The position numbers and the translations under genes were made by a program. The notes under the pieces are model-generated. The model made no database searches. It was not told the DNA's origin and saw only the letters and a program-made list of their open reading frames with translations. Shown here piece by piece: positions 10,591 through 22,849 of a DNA stretch of 64,000 nt. Source of the stretch: Pseudorasbora parva (lineage: Eukaryota; Chordata; Actinopteri; Cypriniformes; Gobionidae); the NCBI RefSeq assembly GCF_024679245.1, contig NC_090177.1, forward strand, positions 49,077,353 to 49,141,352, in the 5' to 3' direction. Position 1 is the first letter of the stretch; each line of letters begins with the position of its first letter.

Positions 10591-12872
10591 ACTAAATAAT
10601 TATTCCTTGATAAATAAAACTATTGATTTCTTTCCTCCAAAAAATAAAATAAAAATAAAATTCTCACTGACCTAAAACTTTTGACCGGTAGTGTAATAGT
10701 ACTATTGTACACTACAGTGCATATACTTACTGGAAGCAGGCCCGAGTCTGTCAGGTTTACATTACTTCAAAAATCACAAAGTACATATATCATTAACAGT
10801 TATTTCAATACTTGTCTCCCACCTTGTACTTGGTTTTTAAATTGTCCCACTTTTTCTTTTGCCTGGGCTTTGGGAAACCCTTCCTTCAAGCCTTAGCTTC
10901 TCCGATATAAGCCTATGTGAATGACGGGGGGAGAAATAAAAAAAGATTACACAGCGATCACTTATGATTCTGAAGATTAAATAATTAGCTTCTCACCGAT
11001 ATCCGTTCGCCGCGGTGTCTCTCCCCCCGGTAAACAGCTGGTCCCTGTTAAAAAAAGACGAGAATGGTATAATATTAACATTAAAATACTTTGTATAACT
11101 TAACTAGTTATTTATAAAAGCTTATTATAACGCTTTCTACTGGACGTAAAATGCTCTGTGGTAGCATATATTATAGAATGTTAAGAGCTACTGCTGTAGT
11201 TATTTTGGTGAAAGTAACTCAAAAGTAAAACAGGAGTAATGTAACGCATTACAATTCTGAGACCGTAATATTGTAATGTAAAGTATTACATTTAAATAGC
11301 AGTAACAAGTAATCTAAAATATATATTACAGTTTGGAAGTAACTTGCTCAGCACTGCTGATAACTCTCTTCTGCTCAGCTGGTCTGAGTCTGATGATTCT
11401 GTGCTTGAGCTCTCAACCAATGATGTGCTGAAGCTACACAAGGACCGCCCTCCTCATTTACATGTTGCACACGGAAAAGTTAATAAATAAATAAATGAAT
11501 AAATCGATCAATAAATATAAAAATAAAAACACGTGGGTATAAATAAATGTAAAAAAAATACATGTAAAAATAAATATTAAAATGAATTAAAAAATAAATA
11601 AAAGTTAAAAATGCATTTTTTTTTATAAAAGCAGACAATAATAAATTAAGGGAAAAAATACAAAATTGAATTTAATTAAAAATGAATCATTTATTTTATT
11701 TATTTAATACAAATTAATCATTTATTATATAAATTAAAAGTTGTTTATTATGTGATTTATTTTTCTATTATAACATTTATTTATCTATTTATCTGTTTAT
11801 TAATTTGTATATGTGTATATTTATTTATTCATTCATTCATTTATTTTTAATTTATGCATAGGAAAAGTATAGGATATGATTGTGCAGTGGCAAGTGGGCC
11901 AGTAACAGTTAACAGATTAATGACTTGGTCCTTTATACCAATACAAGGCAATGTGAACTGGGAGTCATAACTCATAAAATCCAAAATATATCAAATATTT
12001 CACAAAGTATTTTGGATATGTTTTATATGTTCAGATGATATAAAAACATGACATATAATTTTTTTCTCATCATTTTCCGCTCTTGGCTGTTTAAGGGCTA
12101 AGCTTGTCATTTTGACATTTGGTGGAGTAAAGGCAGTTATATTCTACTTATGTATTTTTGATATTAGCAGCAAACAGTTATCTACGTGTATGTTATTGAT
12201 TTTTTTTCTCTCTGTGTTGAAATTTCAGCGTTCCAGGACAGGTAAAACCTTTATGCCCCCTGTGTCCCGCTCTACTGAGGATCCAACTCAGATCCTCCTA
12301 TAATTCTATACCAATCAAAAGGCCACCAAATGGAAAACATCGGTACAATAAAGGAGTCAACCACTTTGGATTACACATATGGTCCTGATATCACTATAGA
12401 GGATAGTCAAAAGTAAGTCTATCGTGGTGCTATGCAGTGTGTGCGTGTGTGTCTTTAAAAAAATGGCGGCAAGTAGTAATTCATTGTCCAAATTGTTACG
12501 GGATCTGGCAGATCAGCTGAGGAGTTGTACGTTATTTTCACATATTTCTCATTAAGTCGAAATATTTTCCAGAAATAAAAGACACGAAGCTGAAACGATG
12601 CATGTTATGCCTCACAGCATTGTCACTGCCATCGAGTCTGGAGCCGTCGACGTCGTCACCCAGAATCAGACATCTAGTTATATAATCACGAGGGGAAAAA
12701 AATCTTAGAAATGACTCCAAATAACTGCAATGTTTGCGTTTCTCAACCACCAATTCAATAATAATCAAAACAATCCAGGCACACGTTCCCTACCGCGGCC
12801 CTGGATTTTTAGGTTCTTCTTCCCATGATTGTCAACTAGGTAAAAAAAAAATGAAATCCAGACACAGTAATT
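10591..12872 (+). other. AT-rich intergenic DNA with repeat fragments
   Basis: No convincing gene. 10664-10694 carries 'ctgacctaaaacttttgaccggtagtgt', a motif seen again at 41517-41550. 11217-11352 has the 'agtaatgtaacgcattac...aagtaacttg' repeat common in fish. 11480-11850 is low-complexity ATAAA/TTTAT sequence. Two short open stretches ending in donor-like sites, 12331-12414 (before GTAAGTC) and 12464-12542, could be exons of an unseen gene. I cannot assign them. Confidence 0.5.
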
Positions 12873-13533
12873 TACGGAAGAGGATTAGGGCCAAGCAAAA
12901 AAAAAAAAAAAAAAAGCATCTTGAGATTAAAGTCATTATAATGAGAGATTAAACTCATTAAATATCGAGAATAAAATCGTTGTGTTTCGAGAAAAATCTC
13001 GTTATATTTTGAGAAAAAAAGTCGAAATAAAATCTTGAGAATAAACTCATTAAATATTGGGAATAAAGTCGTTGTGTTTCGAGAAAAAACTCATATTTCG
13101 AGAAAAAAAGTTGAAATAAAATCTTGAGAATAACGCATTCGTTCAGTGTTCATTGCATAGCATACTGATAGAGGACATTAATTTAATTTTGTCATAATTA
13201 GCTAAAGTTTATAGTATTTCTTTGTTACTGAAAGAAAGTCTGAAATATAGCTTGACTAAGTGATCCAACTCTGCCATGTCCTCTATCAGTATGCTATGCA
13301 ATAAACTCTGATCGAATGCGCTATTCTCAAGATTTTATTTCGACTTTTTTTCTCGAAATATAACAACTTTATTCTTTATATTTAATGAGTTTAGTCTGGA
13401 GATTGTATCTCGACTTTTTTCTCAAAATATAACAAGTTTTTTCTCGAAACAGAACGACTTTATTCTCGATATTTAATGAGTTTATTCTCGAGATTGTATC
13501 TCGAGTTTTTCTTGGCCCTAATCCTCTTCCGTA
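12873..13533. repeat. 661-bp fold-back element (long inverted repeat)
   Basis: The outer ends TACGGAAGAGGATTAGGGCC (12873) are mirrored at 13533. The arms are built of short degenerate repeats of ATCTCGAGAATAAA / TTCGAGAAAAAA and run inward for about 260 bp each. A second, better-conserved inverted pair (gcatagcatactgatagagg near 13160, mirrored near 13290) surrounds a central segment of about 100 bp. There is no coding potential. The structure fits a MITE or fold-back transposon; the superfamily is not determined. Confidence 0.8.
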
Positions 13534-15080
13534 GTAACTGACTGATGAGCATATAGTTTAAATAATGAACTCTTGGAAATGAGCTGTTACATGCCTTTAA
13601 ACTATACGTTTGATGCACAACTGTTTATAGTACTTAAATCAGTAAATTGTCACAAAGAAAATGCCAATGAAATATTATGAAATATTATATATTTATAAAT
13701 GAAATATTATAGAAATGAGTGGTTATCGTGCAGTAGAGTGTTCGATTTTTTTTGTGTGTGTCAAAAATAAGAACAAAAATTACAACCTGTAAATTTGACA
13801 GGTCAGGAAATTTTTTTATTGCAATTTATATTTCTGTTCCCGTCACTTCTAAAATGATGGCTATGCTCCTACTTTATTTACTTTCCTACACTTTCTAGCT
13901 GAAGTTGCAAGAATATTTACACCTTACAACAGAGGAAGAGGATGTACAAGCTTGCCTGTGATGAGCCGCCCAGTATCTCGATGACAGAAATTCAGATTTG
14001 GTAACCCATCGCTGTGCAAAAGACCGATTGTTCTCAGCTGGGTTAGGTGAGAAACGTCTCACATTGAAAGGTATGTAAAAAGCAGCTGATTGGAATGTAA
14101 GGTTTGTTTGAAAGTGAGTTTTATAAAAATTATTGGATTATTAATTCTTATGTCTTCACTGTTAAGGGATAGTTCAGCCAAAAATGGAAATTCTGTTATA
14201 ATTTACTCACCCTCAAGTTTTGTCAACCTGTGGAATCTTTATTCTGCTGAATACAAAGAAGTAATTTGAGGAATGCTTGTCAGTAGGACAAAATACTAAG
14301 GACCCCAAAACAGGAGTTGTCCGGAGCTTTTTAAAACTGAACTGAACAGGAAGTCAAAGATCAGCGATAATGGTCAGATTTGTCCTAGAAGGGCTCGACA
14401 TTAAAGGGTTAGTCCACCCAAACATGAGGATAATGTCATTTATTACTCACCCGCATGCCGTTCATCTTTGGAACACAAACTTGTGGTGCCTTAAGCCCTG
14501 GGAACCGCTGATTCGACACACCGATTCATAATGCTCCAAAGCTTCAGGAAGCAGTGTTTTGAAATGTTATAATATTAATATTGAACTACTCACATGAACT
14601 GATTTATATATGTTTTTAGTACATTAATGGCTCTTGAGAGAGGAAATATCATTGCTGGCTATGCAGGTCTCACTGAGCCATCGGATTTAAACACAAATAT
14701 CTTAATTTGCGTTCCAAAGATGAACTAACATGTTAGTATATATAATAATATATATATACTAACAGCTAACACAAAGAAACTTATACTGTGGTAAAAATTC
14801 TAAATGTGAAATTTTTATATTTATAACATTTGACTCTGTAGGTAAGCATCACATGACCAAGAGTGGTGAATACCATCACAATTAAAAACGTGACACTGAT
14901 ATCATATGACATTTTAATGAATGTTCAAAAAGTAATTAAAATTAAGGCACTTAAATTTTAGATGCAATATTGACTGTTTTTGTTCTATTTCAGCAGTGAA
15001 AATATTTCCAAAATGCAGAATGATAACGCATCTCACAGCAACACTCGACTGTGTTTCCATTACTGAATGATTCAGTGTTT
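13534..15080 (+). other. Repeat-rich interval, possible decayed HECT-gene exon
   Basis: 14163-14290 matches the 'gggatagttca..caaaaatg...tttactcaccctca' repeat class. 14404-14728 is a fold-back repeat with 'cgttcatctttggaac' and its mirror near the end. 13893-14068 reads as a possible exon (VTHRCAKDRLFSAGLGEKRL) ending before GTATG. It may belong with the HECT-like relic at 15390, but this is weak. 14735-14760 is a TA-rich microsatellite. Confidence 0.4.
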
Positions 15081-15088
15081 CCTTCAGA

Positions 15089-15238
15089 TTCTAATATTAG
15101 GAATGAGTGGATGAACTTCATTTTTAAATGAAGATCCAACTCACTTGGGGAAAAGATTGTGAGTTTGTTCGCGTCGTTTCACCACAGATTTGTTTTTAAA
15201 CCAGATTGGATTTACAGACATTAAAAACTATGAAATTT
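15089..15238 (+). pseudogene. THAP-domain relic
   Basis: Shifting frames give NIRNEWMNFIF, then VCSRRFTTDLF...QIGFTD. This resembles the THAP zinc-finger core (W...I, C-x-x-H region, F.....F), but the normal CSxHF reads CSRRF here, so the zinc-ligand His is lost. It lies 1.5 kb upstream of a P-like transposase fragment in the same orientation and may be its N-terminal remnant. Confidence 0.4.
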
Positions 15239-15389
15239 AAAAACGACACTTTAGTGAAATTTTTAAGATGGGATTTTGACACAATGTAACCAATGTAAAG
15301 AGCCTAAAAATTTAGCTCATGTCTTTATCATATATATATTGCTGTCCATCTAAACATGTTCTGAAATATTTATTTTCTGTTATTGTCAT

Positions 15390-15557
15390 TTTGGACGCCC
15401 CAGAGAAGATGCTTCCATGAGTGATATCTTATAAGACCTTGGTGAAAAGATCAAAAGCACAGGCTTTTGCAAATTCAATATCAATCGTGCAGCAGTGCTT
15501 GATGGAGCTATTCGAGGCTTTCAAAGAATGTCGTACAACCCAAAACATACATGTGAA
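15390..15557 (+). pseudogene. HECT/G2E3-like gene fragment
   Basis: The frame through the ATG at 15417 reads IKSTGFCKFNINRAAVLDGAI followed by RGFQRMSYNP, with one TAA in place of a codon early on. The RAAVLDGA.RGF...Y.P stretch is one I associate with the region just before the HECT-like domain in multi-copy fish G2E3-like genes. It ends at TGA about 15557. No adjoining HECT domain is visible, so this is an isolated fragment. Family assignment is from memory of the motif only. Confidence 0.4.
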
Positions 15558-16737
15558 TGACTGTGGCATTCATCAACATTTGGCCTTTTGTGTTCTGCAG
15601 GGTCTGTCATACAGGTTTACAATTAGTAAACTACCAATGTGTGCAAACATACCCATTCACCCAAATTATTGGCAGAAATCAGCTTGGCCTTTTGGCTGGA
15701 ACTCTTTGGTGTTGTTCACTTTCATTTAGAGGTATTCAAAAGAGCAGTAATTAAAAGAAAAAGTTAACTGTCAAAATAAATTCTAATACAAGAGGTACAC
15801 AGACCTTGTTTTTCCAGGCACAGACCCACAGAAAGGCCCCTGTTTTAGGGTGCGTTCACACTTGTCATGTTTGGTTCGATTAAAACGAACCCTGGTGCGA
15901 TTGCTCGGTTAGTGCGGTTCATTTGAACATATGTGAACGCTGCCATCCGAACCCTGGTGCGCACCAAACCAGCGGACCGAGACCGCTAAAAAGATGGGTC
16001 TCGGTCCGCTTCCAAACAAACTCTTTAACGACAAAAAATCGTTAAAGGGGTGATTTAACGACGCGGAAAGATCGGTGTATCCAAAATGAGTAACATTAAC
16101 GTTAGAGGGCAAACGGCAAAAGTAGAGCAACAAGGAAGTGCCTCATCAATATTTGGTCAAATATTTCACAAATATCAGCTTATTGAAATAACCAGATTCC
16201 CCGTTTACATGCAAACCAGTAAACTGACAATGCTAGTAAACCAAGTTTACATGACTTAATTAATAAACCGGGTTATTTCCTTGTAGCGACATCAATAATA
16301 ATAATGTCCGTATGTTACGTCAGTTGTGATTTTAATAAAGCGTGTCAGCAGGAGATTTACGGCTCATATTATCCCTCATGCAGTTATGCAGCGTTTGACT
16401 GAACCTCTTCTACTTCTGCTGCATGAGATGAGAACACATCTTTACAATATTCTGGGTCTTAATAGAGTCTGCGTTTATGATGAATGTCCTTATTTCATGC
16501 AAAACGCTCGCTCGCTCTGTCTGGATGCATTTAAATCTGCTTTAAGTTTGTGTTTTTGTCACCTATCACACATGCGCACTTCAATAAGCCGACAGAAAGC
16601 AGGTTTATGCTTACTCCGTTTATGAGCTTACTCTGGTAAAAGAAAACGGGTTACCGCATTTACATAACCATGTTCATTATCGGCTTATTAGGCATAATCG
16701 GCTTAAGAACGAGCATGTAAACGCACCCAGTGTTGGA
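15558..16737. repeat. Two MITE-like repeat fragments
   Basis: 15848-16130 begins 'gggtgcgttcacacttgtcatg' and contains 'ggttcgattaaaacgaaccctgg', a fish MITE type whose far end is missing. 16198-16728 has inverted ends around CGTTTACATGC (left 'ccccgtttacatgc', right 'gcatgtaaacgcaccc'), consistent with a second MITE of about 530 bp. 15558-15847 holds nothing recognisable. Confidence 0.5.
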
Positions 16738-16739
16738 GA

Positions 16740-17190
16740 GCAGTGAGGACACCACAACTGGCCATCCTCTTCACAAATGAGCACAGCTACTGCTTTGCCA
16801 GGCCAAAGATCCTCACCGGAAGGCTGATTAAAGCAATTAAAACGATCAAAGATCACAAAAAGAAATCCAGAATGTACAATCAAAAACACAGGAGACGTTC
16901 AAACCTTCAGAATATCATTTAGTCTCTCAAAGAATCTCAGTTATTGTCAGAGAATGGATCATTTATGCTTGAAAGATGTGCTGAAGTGCCATTAGAAATC
17001 CTGAAGAGAAATGTATGGTACAAAATACCACCCAGCACTCAAATCATTTGCTCTTACAATGCAATCCTACTCAGCCTACAAGCATGTCAGGGAGACATTC
17101 ATCTTGGGTCTGTCTCACCCGTCACCAATAAGAAGGAGCTACAGCAGCACTGGAGGAGATCCTGGATTCAGTGGAGAGGTAAAAACTAGG
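16740..17190 (+). pseudogene. THAP/P-element-like transposase fragment
   Basis: Upstream frame: a Lys/Arg-rich helical segment followed by LKESQLLSENGSFMLE and PLEILKRN. Downstream frame: YHPALKSFALTMQSYSAY...VRETFILGLSHPSPIRRSYSS. This aligns by eye with the start of the P-like transposase at 34423 (SFAMTLHFYSAKVYQFVRDSF...LPHPQTIRSWYSS). One TAG and one frameshift separate the parts. Only the coiled-coil and N-terminal catalytic-domain part is left. Confidence 0.6.
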
Positions 17191-17670
17191 CATGAGTCAT
17201 GATGTTCAGATATTCGATTAGTTGGTTCAATTATAGAACATCTAATAGGTTGTGTGATTATCGTCTAAAAAATCCCCATGTTTTTGGTGCTGATGTGGTG
17301 GTGACATGTTCTATTTAGGCTTCTCCATGTTCTTATATATTTCAGACATTCATTAATTTAATTAAACTATGAGATGTGCTGCGCTGGTGGCAACAACACG
17401 CGACTGTCGAGAGACTGTCGGTGTTCAGAGTCCACACCAATGTCACCAGCAGCATCAGCCTGCCTCAACATGCCAAAAATGCCTTTTTACTGTGGCGGTG
17501 GTGGTGGTGATAGTAAACATCAAAACTAAATTTGTGATGCTTGAAGTGTTTTAGGCAAGAAAGTCAAGTGTTGATTTGATTCCGAATCCGGACCGGAGTC
17601 CGCCAGTTGGCGACCCCTGGTCTATGGGATGATTTTAGTATCAAGATGATTAATCTGTGTGTGCAACGAG
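17191..17670 (+). other. Non-coding interval with a hAT-like end
   Basis: At 17590-17618 'agtccgccagttggcgacccctg' resembles the right terminus of hAT elements beginning CAGGGGTCGCCAA. No matching left end was located. A segment of about 40 bp at 17534-17573 is repeated at 18234-18272. Confidence 0.35.
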
Positions 17671-17673
17671 TAA

Positions 17674-18224
17674 TGGGTCCTGCACACGGTGCGATTTTTT
17701 AAAATCCTTTCCGACTGTCCCTTGTCAGACTGTACGAACATGATCCCCGATGTAAGCCATGTCACACTGTAAGATCTCAGTTGGCATTAATGTCAGACTG
17801 TACGATAGTGAAGGCGCGCTAAAAACGGACGCGCGCAAGAAAACTCACCCGGAGTTTTATATCATCAATGAATGACGCGTTCAGTGACAGTGAGCTGCAT
17901 TACACGCCGGACTGAAATGCTGGCTACAGAGAAATCTCTAGCTCTCGTTTTGGTCATAGTTTGTCTTGAAAAACGGAGATATTTGACTGTCGTCGTAGGA
18001 GAAGTCACACTGCAGGATTGTGTGCCAAATCTTCTGACACTGCCAGAATTTCGTCTGAGGTAAAATTTGATCTCAGCGCTCATTAATCGGCTGCTGGTGA
18101 AAATGTCAAACTAGCGACCAAAGACGTCAGATTTTTGCCTAGGATCTGAGGAATCTTTTAGGATTTGCTAAATTTGTCTCAGACGGCCAAATCGTGGCCA
18201 AAATCGCACAGTGTGCACCCGGCT
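17674..18224. mobile_element. PIF/Harbinger-type MITE, copy 1 (551 bp, TAA duplication)
   Basis: The ends are TGGGTCCTGCACAC.GTGCGATTTT and its imperfect mirror AAAATCGCACAGTGTGCACC.GGCT. They are flanked by TAA on both sides (17671-17673 and 18225-18227). A second copy at 38411-38951 has the same ends and the same TAA duplication. A 3-bp TWA duplication is diagnostic of PIF/Harbinger. It has no transposase. Confidence 0.85.
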
Positions 18225-18754
18225 TAAACTAACCTTGTGATGCTTGAAGTGTTTTAGGCAAGAAAGTGTTGATTTAAGAGGCTAAATTGATCAAACATGT
18301 GGTTAACTCACTGTCGGCCGCTGGACAATTGGTCATCAGGCCTACTTTAATAAACTAACATTTTATTTTAACAAATAAAAAATGCTCCAAACATGTTCAA
18401 AATTAACTTAATAAAGAAACTAGGGATAGGCATTTTTCAAAAATATTGCATTCGAATAGCCGAGCTCACAGAAAACGAATATTTGAATATTCATTTATTT
18501 AAATGAAGTTTATTGAGAAGGACGTTATTTCAAACAAATAGCTTACATTGAGAGAGGCGTTACAAATCAAACGTAATTTGTCACATCTGAACAAGCTTAT
18601 CAGACTATATTAACAAGTTAAGATTTTATCCTTAGTTTTTTTTTTATGTGTGCAAACAAAAATGACAAATACGAAATACATATAAGATCATAAAAAAACA
18701 TTCTAACCCAGTGGACAGAGCGCAAAAAACATGCCATAGCCTACTAGTCTGAAC
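18225..18754 (+). other. Non-coding AT-rich interval
   Basis: Begins with the duplicate (18234-18272) of 17534-17573. 18425-18500 ('tagggataggcatttttcaaaaatattgcattcgaatagccga') looks like the outer end of a hAT element and may be the distal terminus of the ZBED1-like hAT at 20727-22420. Confidence 0.35.
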
Positions 18755-20662
18755 CAGGGCTGGACTGGGGCTAAAATTCGGCTCTGGCATACCCAGCCCA
18801 TCCGGCCCATGAGTTCCCCGTGAATGTTTTTGCTGGGGTTGGGGCCTTAAATTGGAGTAAATAAATAAACTAGGACAAGGACAAATAATGATAGATATTA
18901 TCGAATTTGCTGCAAATGCAGATAAACTTAATATTGCTTTTTTTGTCACACAGAAATGCCCTTGGCAGTAAAGCACTGATGATTTAGAGCTAGGGTGCAG
19001 TAAAAGTACATTTACTGCTTTTAAATGCTGTCATCATCATTTACTCACTCTCGTGTCGTTCCAGACCTGCATGACTTCTGGGAAACACAAAAGAAGATGT
19101 TTTGAAGAAAGTTGGCAACCAATCTATTTTGGTTAGGCTACCATTTGAATATTGTATGAACAAAAAAACAGACTCAAATTATTTTATTTTATGCTACACT
19201 GAAATAAATTCATTTAGGTTTGGAATGACATTAGGGTGAGCAAATGATCACATTTTTGGGTTGAACTTCCCCTTTAAAAACAGTCATATTTGTCAAGAGT
19301 TAACACATCATTTACGTAAGACACATATCTATCTTGCATGAGGCTATCACTGAAATATAGTTTAATTAAATTTCATTAGATCTATTAAAAATGTTAATAA
19401 AACTTTTAAAGAGGAAAAAAAAGCTTTGTCCTTAATTCATGGGATCCAGACTTTAAAGCTGTTTTATAGACTGTAGTTTAACTGTAGGCCAGTTTCATTT
19501 AAATGTAAGATCATGGCAGTCACCGGGTAAAAAACATAGACTGTTAAAACCTTGCTCCTCATTATATGGCTATATGGTTTCTAAAACTATATAGGCCTAA
19601 AACATATATAATACACTATTATATTTGTAAGTAAAAAAAATTAAACAACTGTAGAAAATACGAAAACAGCCTCTGTGATAGGTATTTATATTCTGCAATA
19701 TTAATTTAAGTAATAATAGCAACATTTTTAAAGCTCCTGTGTGATATTTTCCCCCATCTAGCGGTGTAAAGGTTTATGACCATTCAGTGAATAATAGTTT
19801 CTGTTCCTCTCAATTCTGATTTCGTTTTAACTCCTACGGTGGCTGATTTAGTCCAAGATTAACATGGCAATCCCCCTCTTCTCATTCGACACGGTGCCAT
19901 CGAGTGTTAAAACGCGAAAGGCGAAGCTTGAATTTAAGGGTATGTCCCTCTTTGGCTACTGTACTTTCAAGATGGAGGAGCAACATGGCGACCGGCATTC
20001 GAACCCTCACCCGTATGTATTTTCAACGGCATATTATAAACTTACAAGAATGCTTTATTACTTTAAAGAAGTAAATATACATTAATGAGCACATATATAT
20101 TTTTTAAAGAACTAAGTGTTTTTAGCTAAGAATAAACTAAAAAAGTTACACAGTGTAGCTTTAATACTTTTTTCTTTCAAAACACCATATTTATTCACTG
20201 TTAGCTGCAAGGTAAATTGTGGTAGTGGTAAAGTGAAAGGTTTGTGTGTATTGCCGTTTTCCACTTCAACTCGTCATGAACACATGCTCGCGGCTGTTTT
20301 CAGCTGATTCACCACAGAACCTGTAATCTTCCCAAATCACACGATTGTAGAAAACAAAATTAGGAGTCAAAGTGCCGTTCATAGAGCAGGATTCAACCGC
20401 AGCGTACGTTCATCCGCGGCTGCGCTGTGCGGATATTTGCCTTTAGCAGTTCCATGCACTCAAATAATAAATAAAAAGAAAAAAATGCCTATATGAAGGG
20501 GAGGTCTCTCTCGCTTTGGCTTGTCAATTCAGAAGACAAACCAATGGGTCGCTGTCGCTGCATGTTGCCAGTGGTACAAAAAAAAAAAAAAAAACACCTA
20601 TCGGCCCCAAAGTACATCGGCCCACTGGGAAAATGGTATGCCAGATTACCAGTCCAGCCCTG
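18755..20662. mobile_element. Non-autonomous hAT element (1908 bp) with 8-bp target duplication
   Basis: Terminal inverted repeat CAGGGCTGGACTGG (18755) is mirrored as CCAGTCCAGCCCTG (to 20662). Flanks are GTCTGAAC (18747-18754) and GTCTGAAT (20663-20670), a 7-of-8 direct repeat as expected for hAT. There is no transposase inside. 19018-19277 is a secondary insertion of a common repeat ending 'gaacttcccctttaa'. 20579-20594 is an A-run. The element sits just beyond the C-terminal end of a hAT transposase gene, and on the coding strand that gene starts at the right. Confidence 0.8.
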
Positions 20663-20726
20663 GTCTGAATGATGTTATTGCGCTTTTGTTTTACATGTTC
20701 TTGTTGAGAAAAAGAACGTCTAAACA

Positions 20727-22420
20727 AGCTCGGGTGAAAGTCGAATTCTTAGTCTGTTAACAATAAGGCCGGCTGCAGAGAAAATGCGCTCCGCCGGCAC
20801 AGGGACACACAGATAGCAATGTGCTAATTAACCGGCCAAGTTTCTTGAAGTGCTTTGTGTTGTGTCCCTACCAATGAATAGGATATTCATCTGGTGGAAT
20901 ACACGGCTCCATCAAGAACTGTTCCCTCCCACTCGTCTCGGCTTGACTCTCTGTAATCATCCCCGAAGAACTGGCTCAGCCTTCTCCGATGAGTGGGCTC
21001 CGGCTCATCCTCTCCATCATTGGCGGCGGCTGCATCCGCACACTCATGTCAAGAGAAATGCACTGATATGGTTCAAAAAGTTTCTCTCTTACTGCATCTC
21101 TCATTTTTTCGTCAAGGAACCTGAGGTGTTTTTGCAGAGGATCTAAAGCGGACGCGAGCAGGGGTGTTTTTCCTGCGTTCTGCTAGCGATGTTTAGAGGC
21201 TCCAACTGGGTTTCTGAATTCATTCACTCTCTGTGATTCTCCACTGCTCATCTGAAGGTGTCTGTAGATACGGGTATGTAATTAAAATAAACGCTATACA
21301 GCTATAAACGCTATACAGTTGACTGATTTTCTTAATCAAATTAATTTATGTTTATTTGTTTTTATAAATGTATAATTTTAATTGAAAGAACAACCCCTCA
21401 GAATAATTTAAAAGAGATCCGTAATCATTATTAAATAGTACTAGGCTACGTAATACGTTTATTCATTCATTTGAACTAGACAAACCTGGATAGAAGGCTT
21501 TGTACGATGGAGACAGACACGTAGCTTGCCACCCAGTACTTTACTTGCTATTTTCAGGGACTGGAGAACAGGAAACATTTCCTTAATTGTCTGCCAATGA
21601 TCATCGATTAACTCCAGTCTTAGCATCCTGTCAGACAGGACAGCGGTGATCGTCCAGCGTTGTTCATGCAGACGTGCGAGCTTATCAGCAGCCAAATTCC
21701 AGCGCGTTCTGCAGTATTGCACAAGCTTGTGCGAAGGCAATTCCTACTGTCTTTGTTTCTGTTTCAGTGAATTCAGGCAATCGTGCTATGATGGAAATGT
21801 CCAACAAGTTTACTGCATGCACCAATTCGTCTATTCCTGTTTGCAGCTTTAAATCCATCATTAATGCCCAACTGCAAAGTGTGTTCAAAGCAAGGTAAAG
21901 ATTCCCAGTTTGCGTATCCTTTTGCACCTACCATATTGCTAGCATTGTCATGCACGCATGCGACCACTTTGCCGTCCAGCCCCCACTGTTCTATAGACGT
22001 TTTCAAATGATCCGCCAGGGTGGCAGCGGAGTGTCGCTCTTCCATTGCTCTAGTTTGCAGAACACAGCTCTTCACCTTACCATCAGCAATAAAATTACAG
22101 GTTATGGTAACATAGGACTCTGTGGTTAACGCTGTCCAACTGTCCGTTGTAATGGCCACGAAGTCTACTGTTTCTAAAGTAGTTTTGAGTTCGGAAACCA
22201 TGAGTTCCTATTGAAGCTCTATTCTCGTTTTCCGTGAGGGAATGCTGTAATCCATCTGAGATGAGTTGTCTTCTCGGCTCGCTCGGGGGTACACCTGGGC
22301 CTACTGTTTGGATTTCAAATGATTCCTCATTGTAGTGGTGCTATTATGATAACTCAATTTAACTTGACAAAGTTTGCACACGACATGTTGATCATTTTGA
22401 TCAAAGTAATGCCAGACCCC
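20727..22420 (-). pseudogene. ZBED1-like hAT transposase, broken
   Basis: Reading the minus strand from 22420: a BED finger (VCKLCQVKLSYHN...MRNHLKSK) with the final zinc-ligand His replaced by Gln, followed by TAG. 22201-21773 holds the RNase-H-like catalytic part with TTDSWTALTTESY and CVHDNASNMV. 21740-21459 holds KLVQYCRTRWN and LHEQRWTITAVLSDR. 21150-21020 holds ASALDPLQKHLRFL. 20830-20727 holds the hAT dimerisation block (VPAERIFSAAGLIVNRLR). The order matches ZBED1/Tam3-like transposases. Several stops and frameshifts separate the blocks, so it is inactive. The element's outer ends are not certain; 18425-18500 may be one. Confidence 0.82.
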
Positions 22421-22849
22421 ACTCCGTCTAGACAACGTCATTCCATAAACGCCTGTCGTCAAATGCACAGCGCCCCCCAATGGAGTTTGCGTGCTCAGGA
22501 TTTGTCAGGGGGTTGTAAGACTGAAAAAACTAGTATATGCCGAAATGTCTGAATGAAGAACAAAGACTCTCTGAGAAAATAAGGAAATTAACATCTGAAC
22601 TGTCCCTCACACACCACTGGAGACGCAAGTCTCACCTCACTATCAGCTAATCTACATCTTTCCCTATTGACTCCCTCTCCCCCAATTCATTCCCTCTCTC
22701 ATGCTGAGATCACTGAAAATGCATCCAGAATCTCTATATTACAATGTCAATCCACACGATCGAGTATCATATGTGTTTGATATCGTTTGAAATGTCTCAG
22801 TGCGACTGGTACAAATATCTCAACTCCACAGAAGTTAACCAAAAGATAA
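22421..22849 (+). other. No recognised content
   Basis: The interval is moderately AT-rich. Nothing recognised apart from pyrimidine-rich CTCCCTCTC sequence near 22665-22700. Confidence 0.3.

Noticed and set aside
12464..12542. First exon of a host gene (MAASSNSLSKLLRDLADQLRS)
   Set aside because: Short, no clear donor and no downstream exon recognised; kept only as a remark in the interval entry.
17865..18083. Open frames on both strands in the MITE (also 38592-38810)
   Set aside because: The same frames occur in both copies because the copies are the same MITE. There is no protein motif and they are mirror frames.
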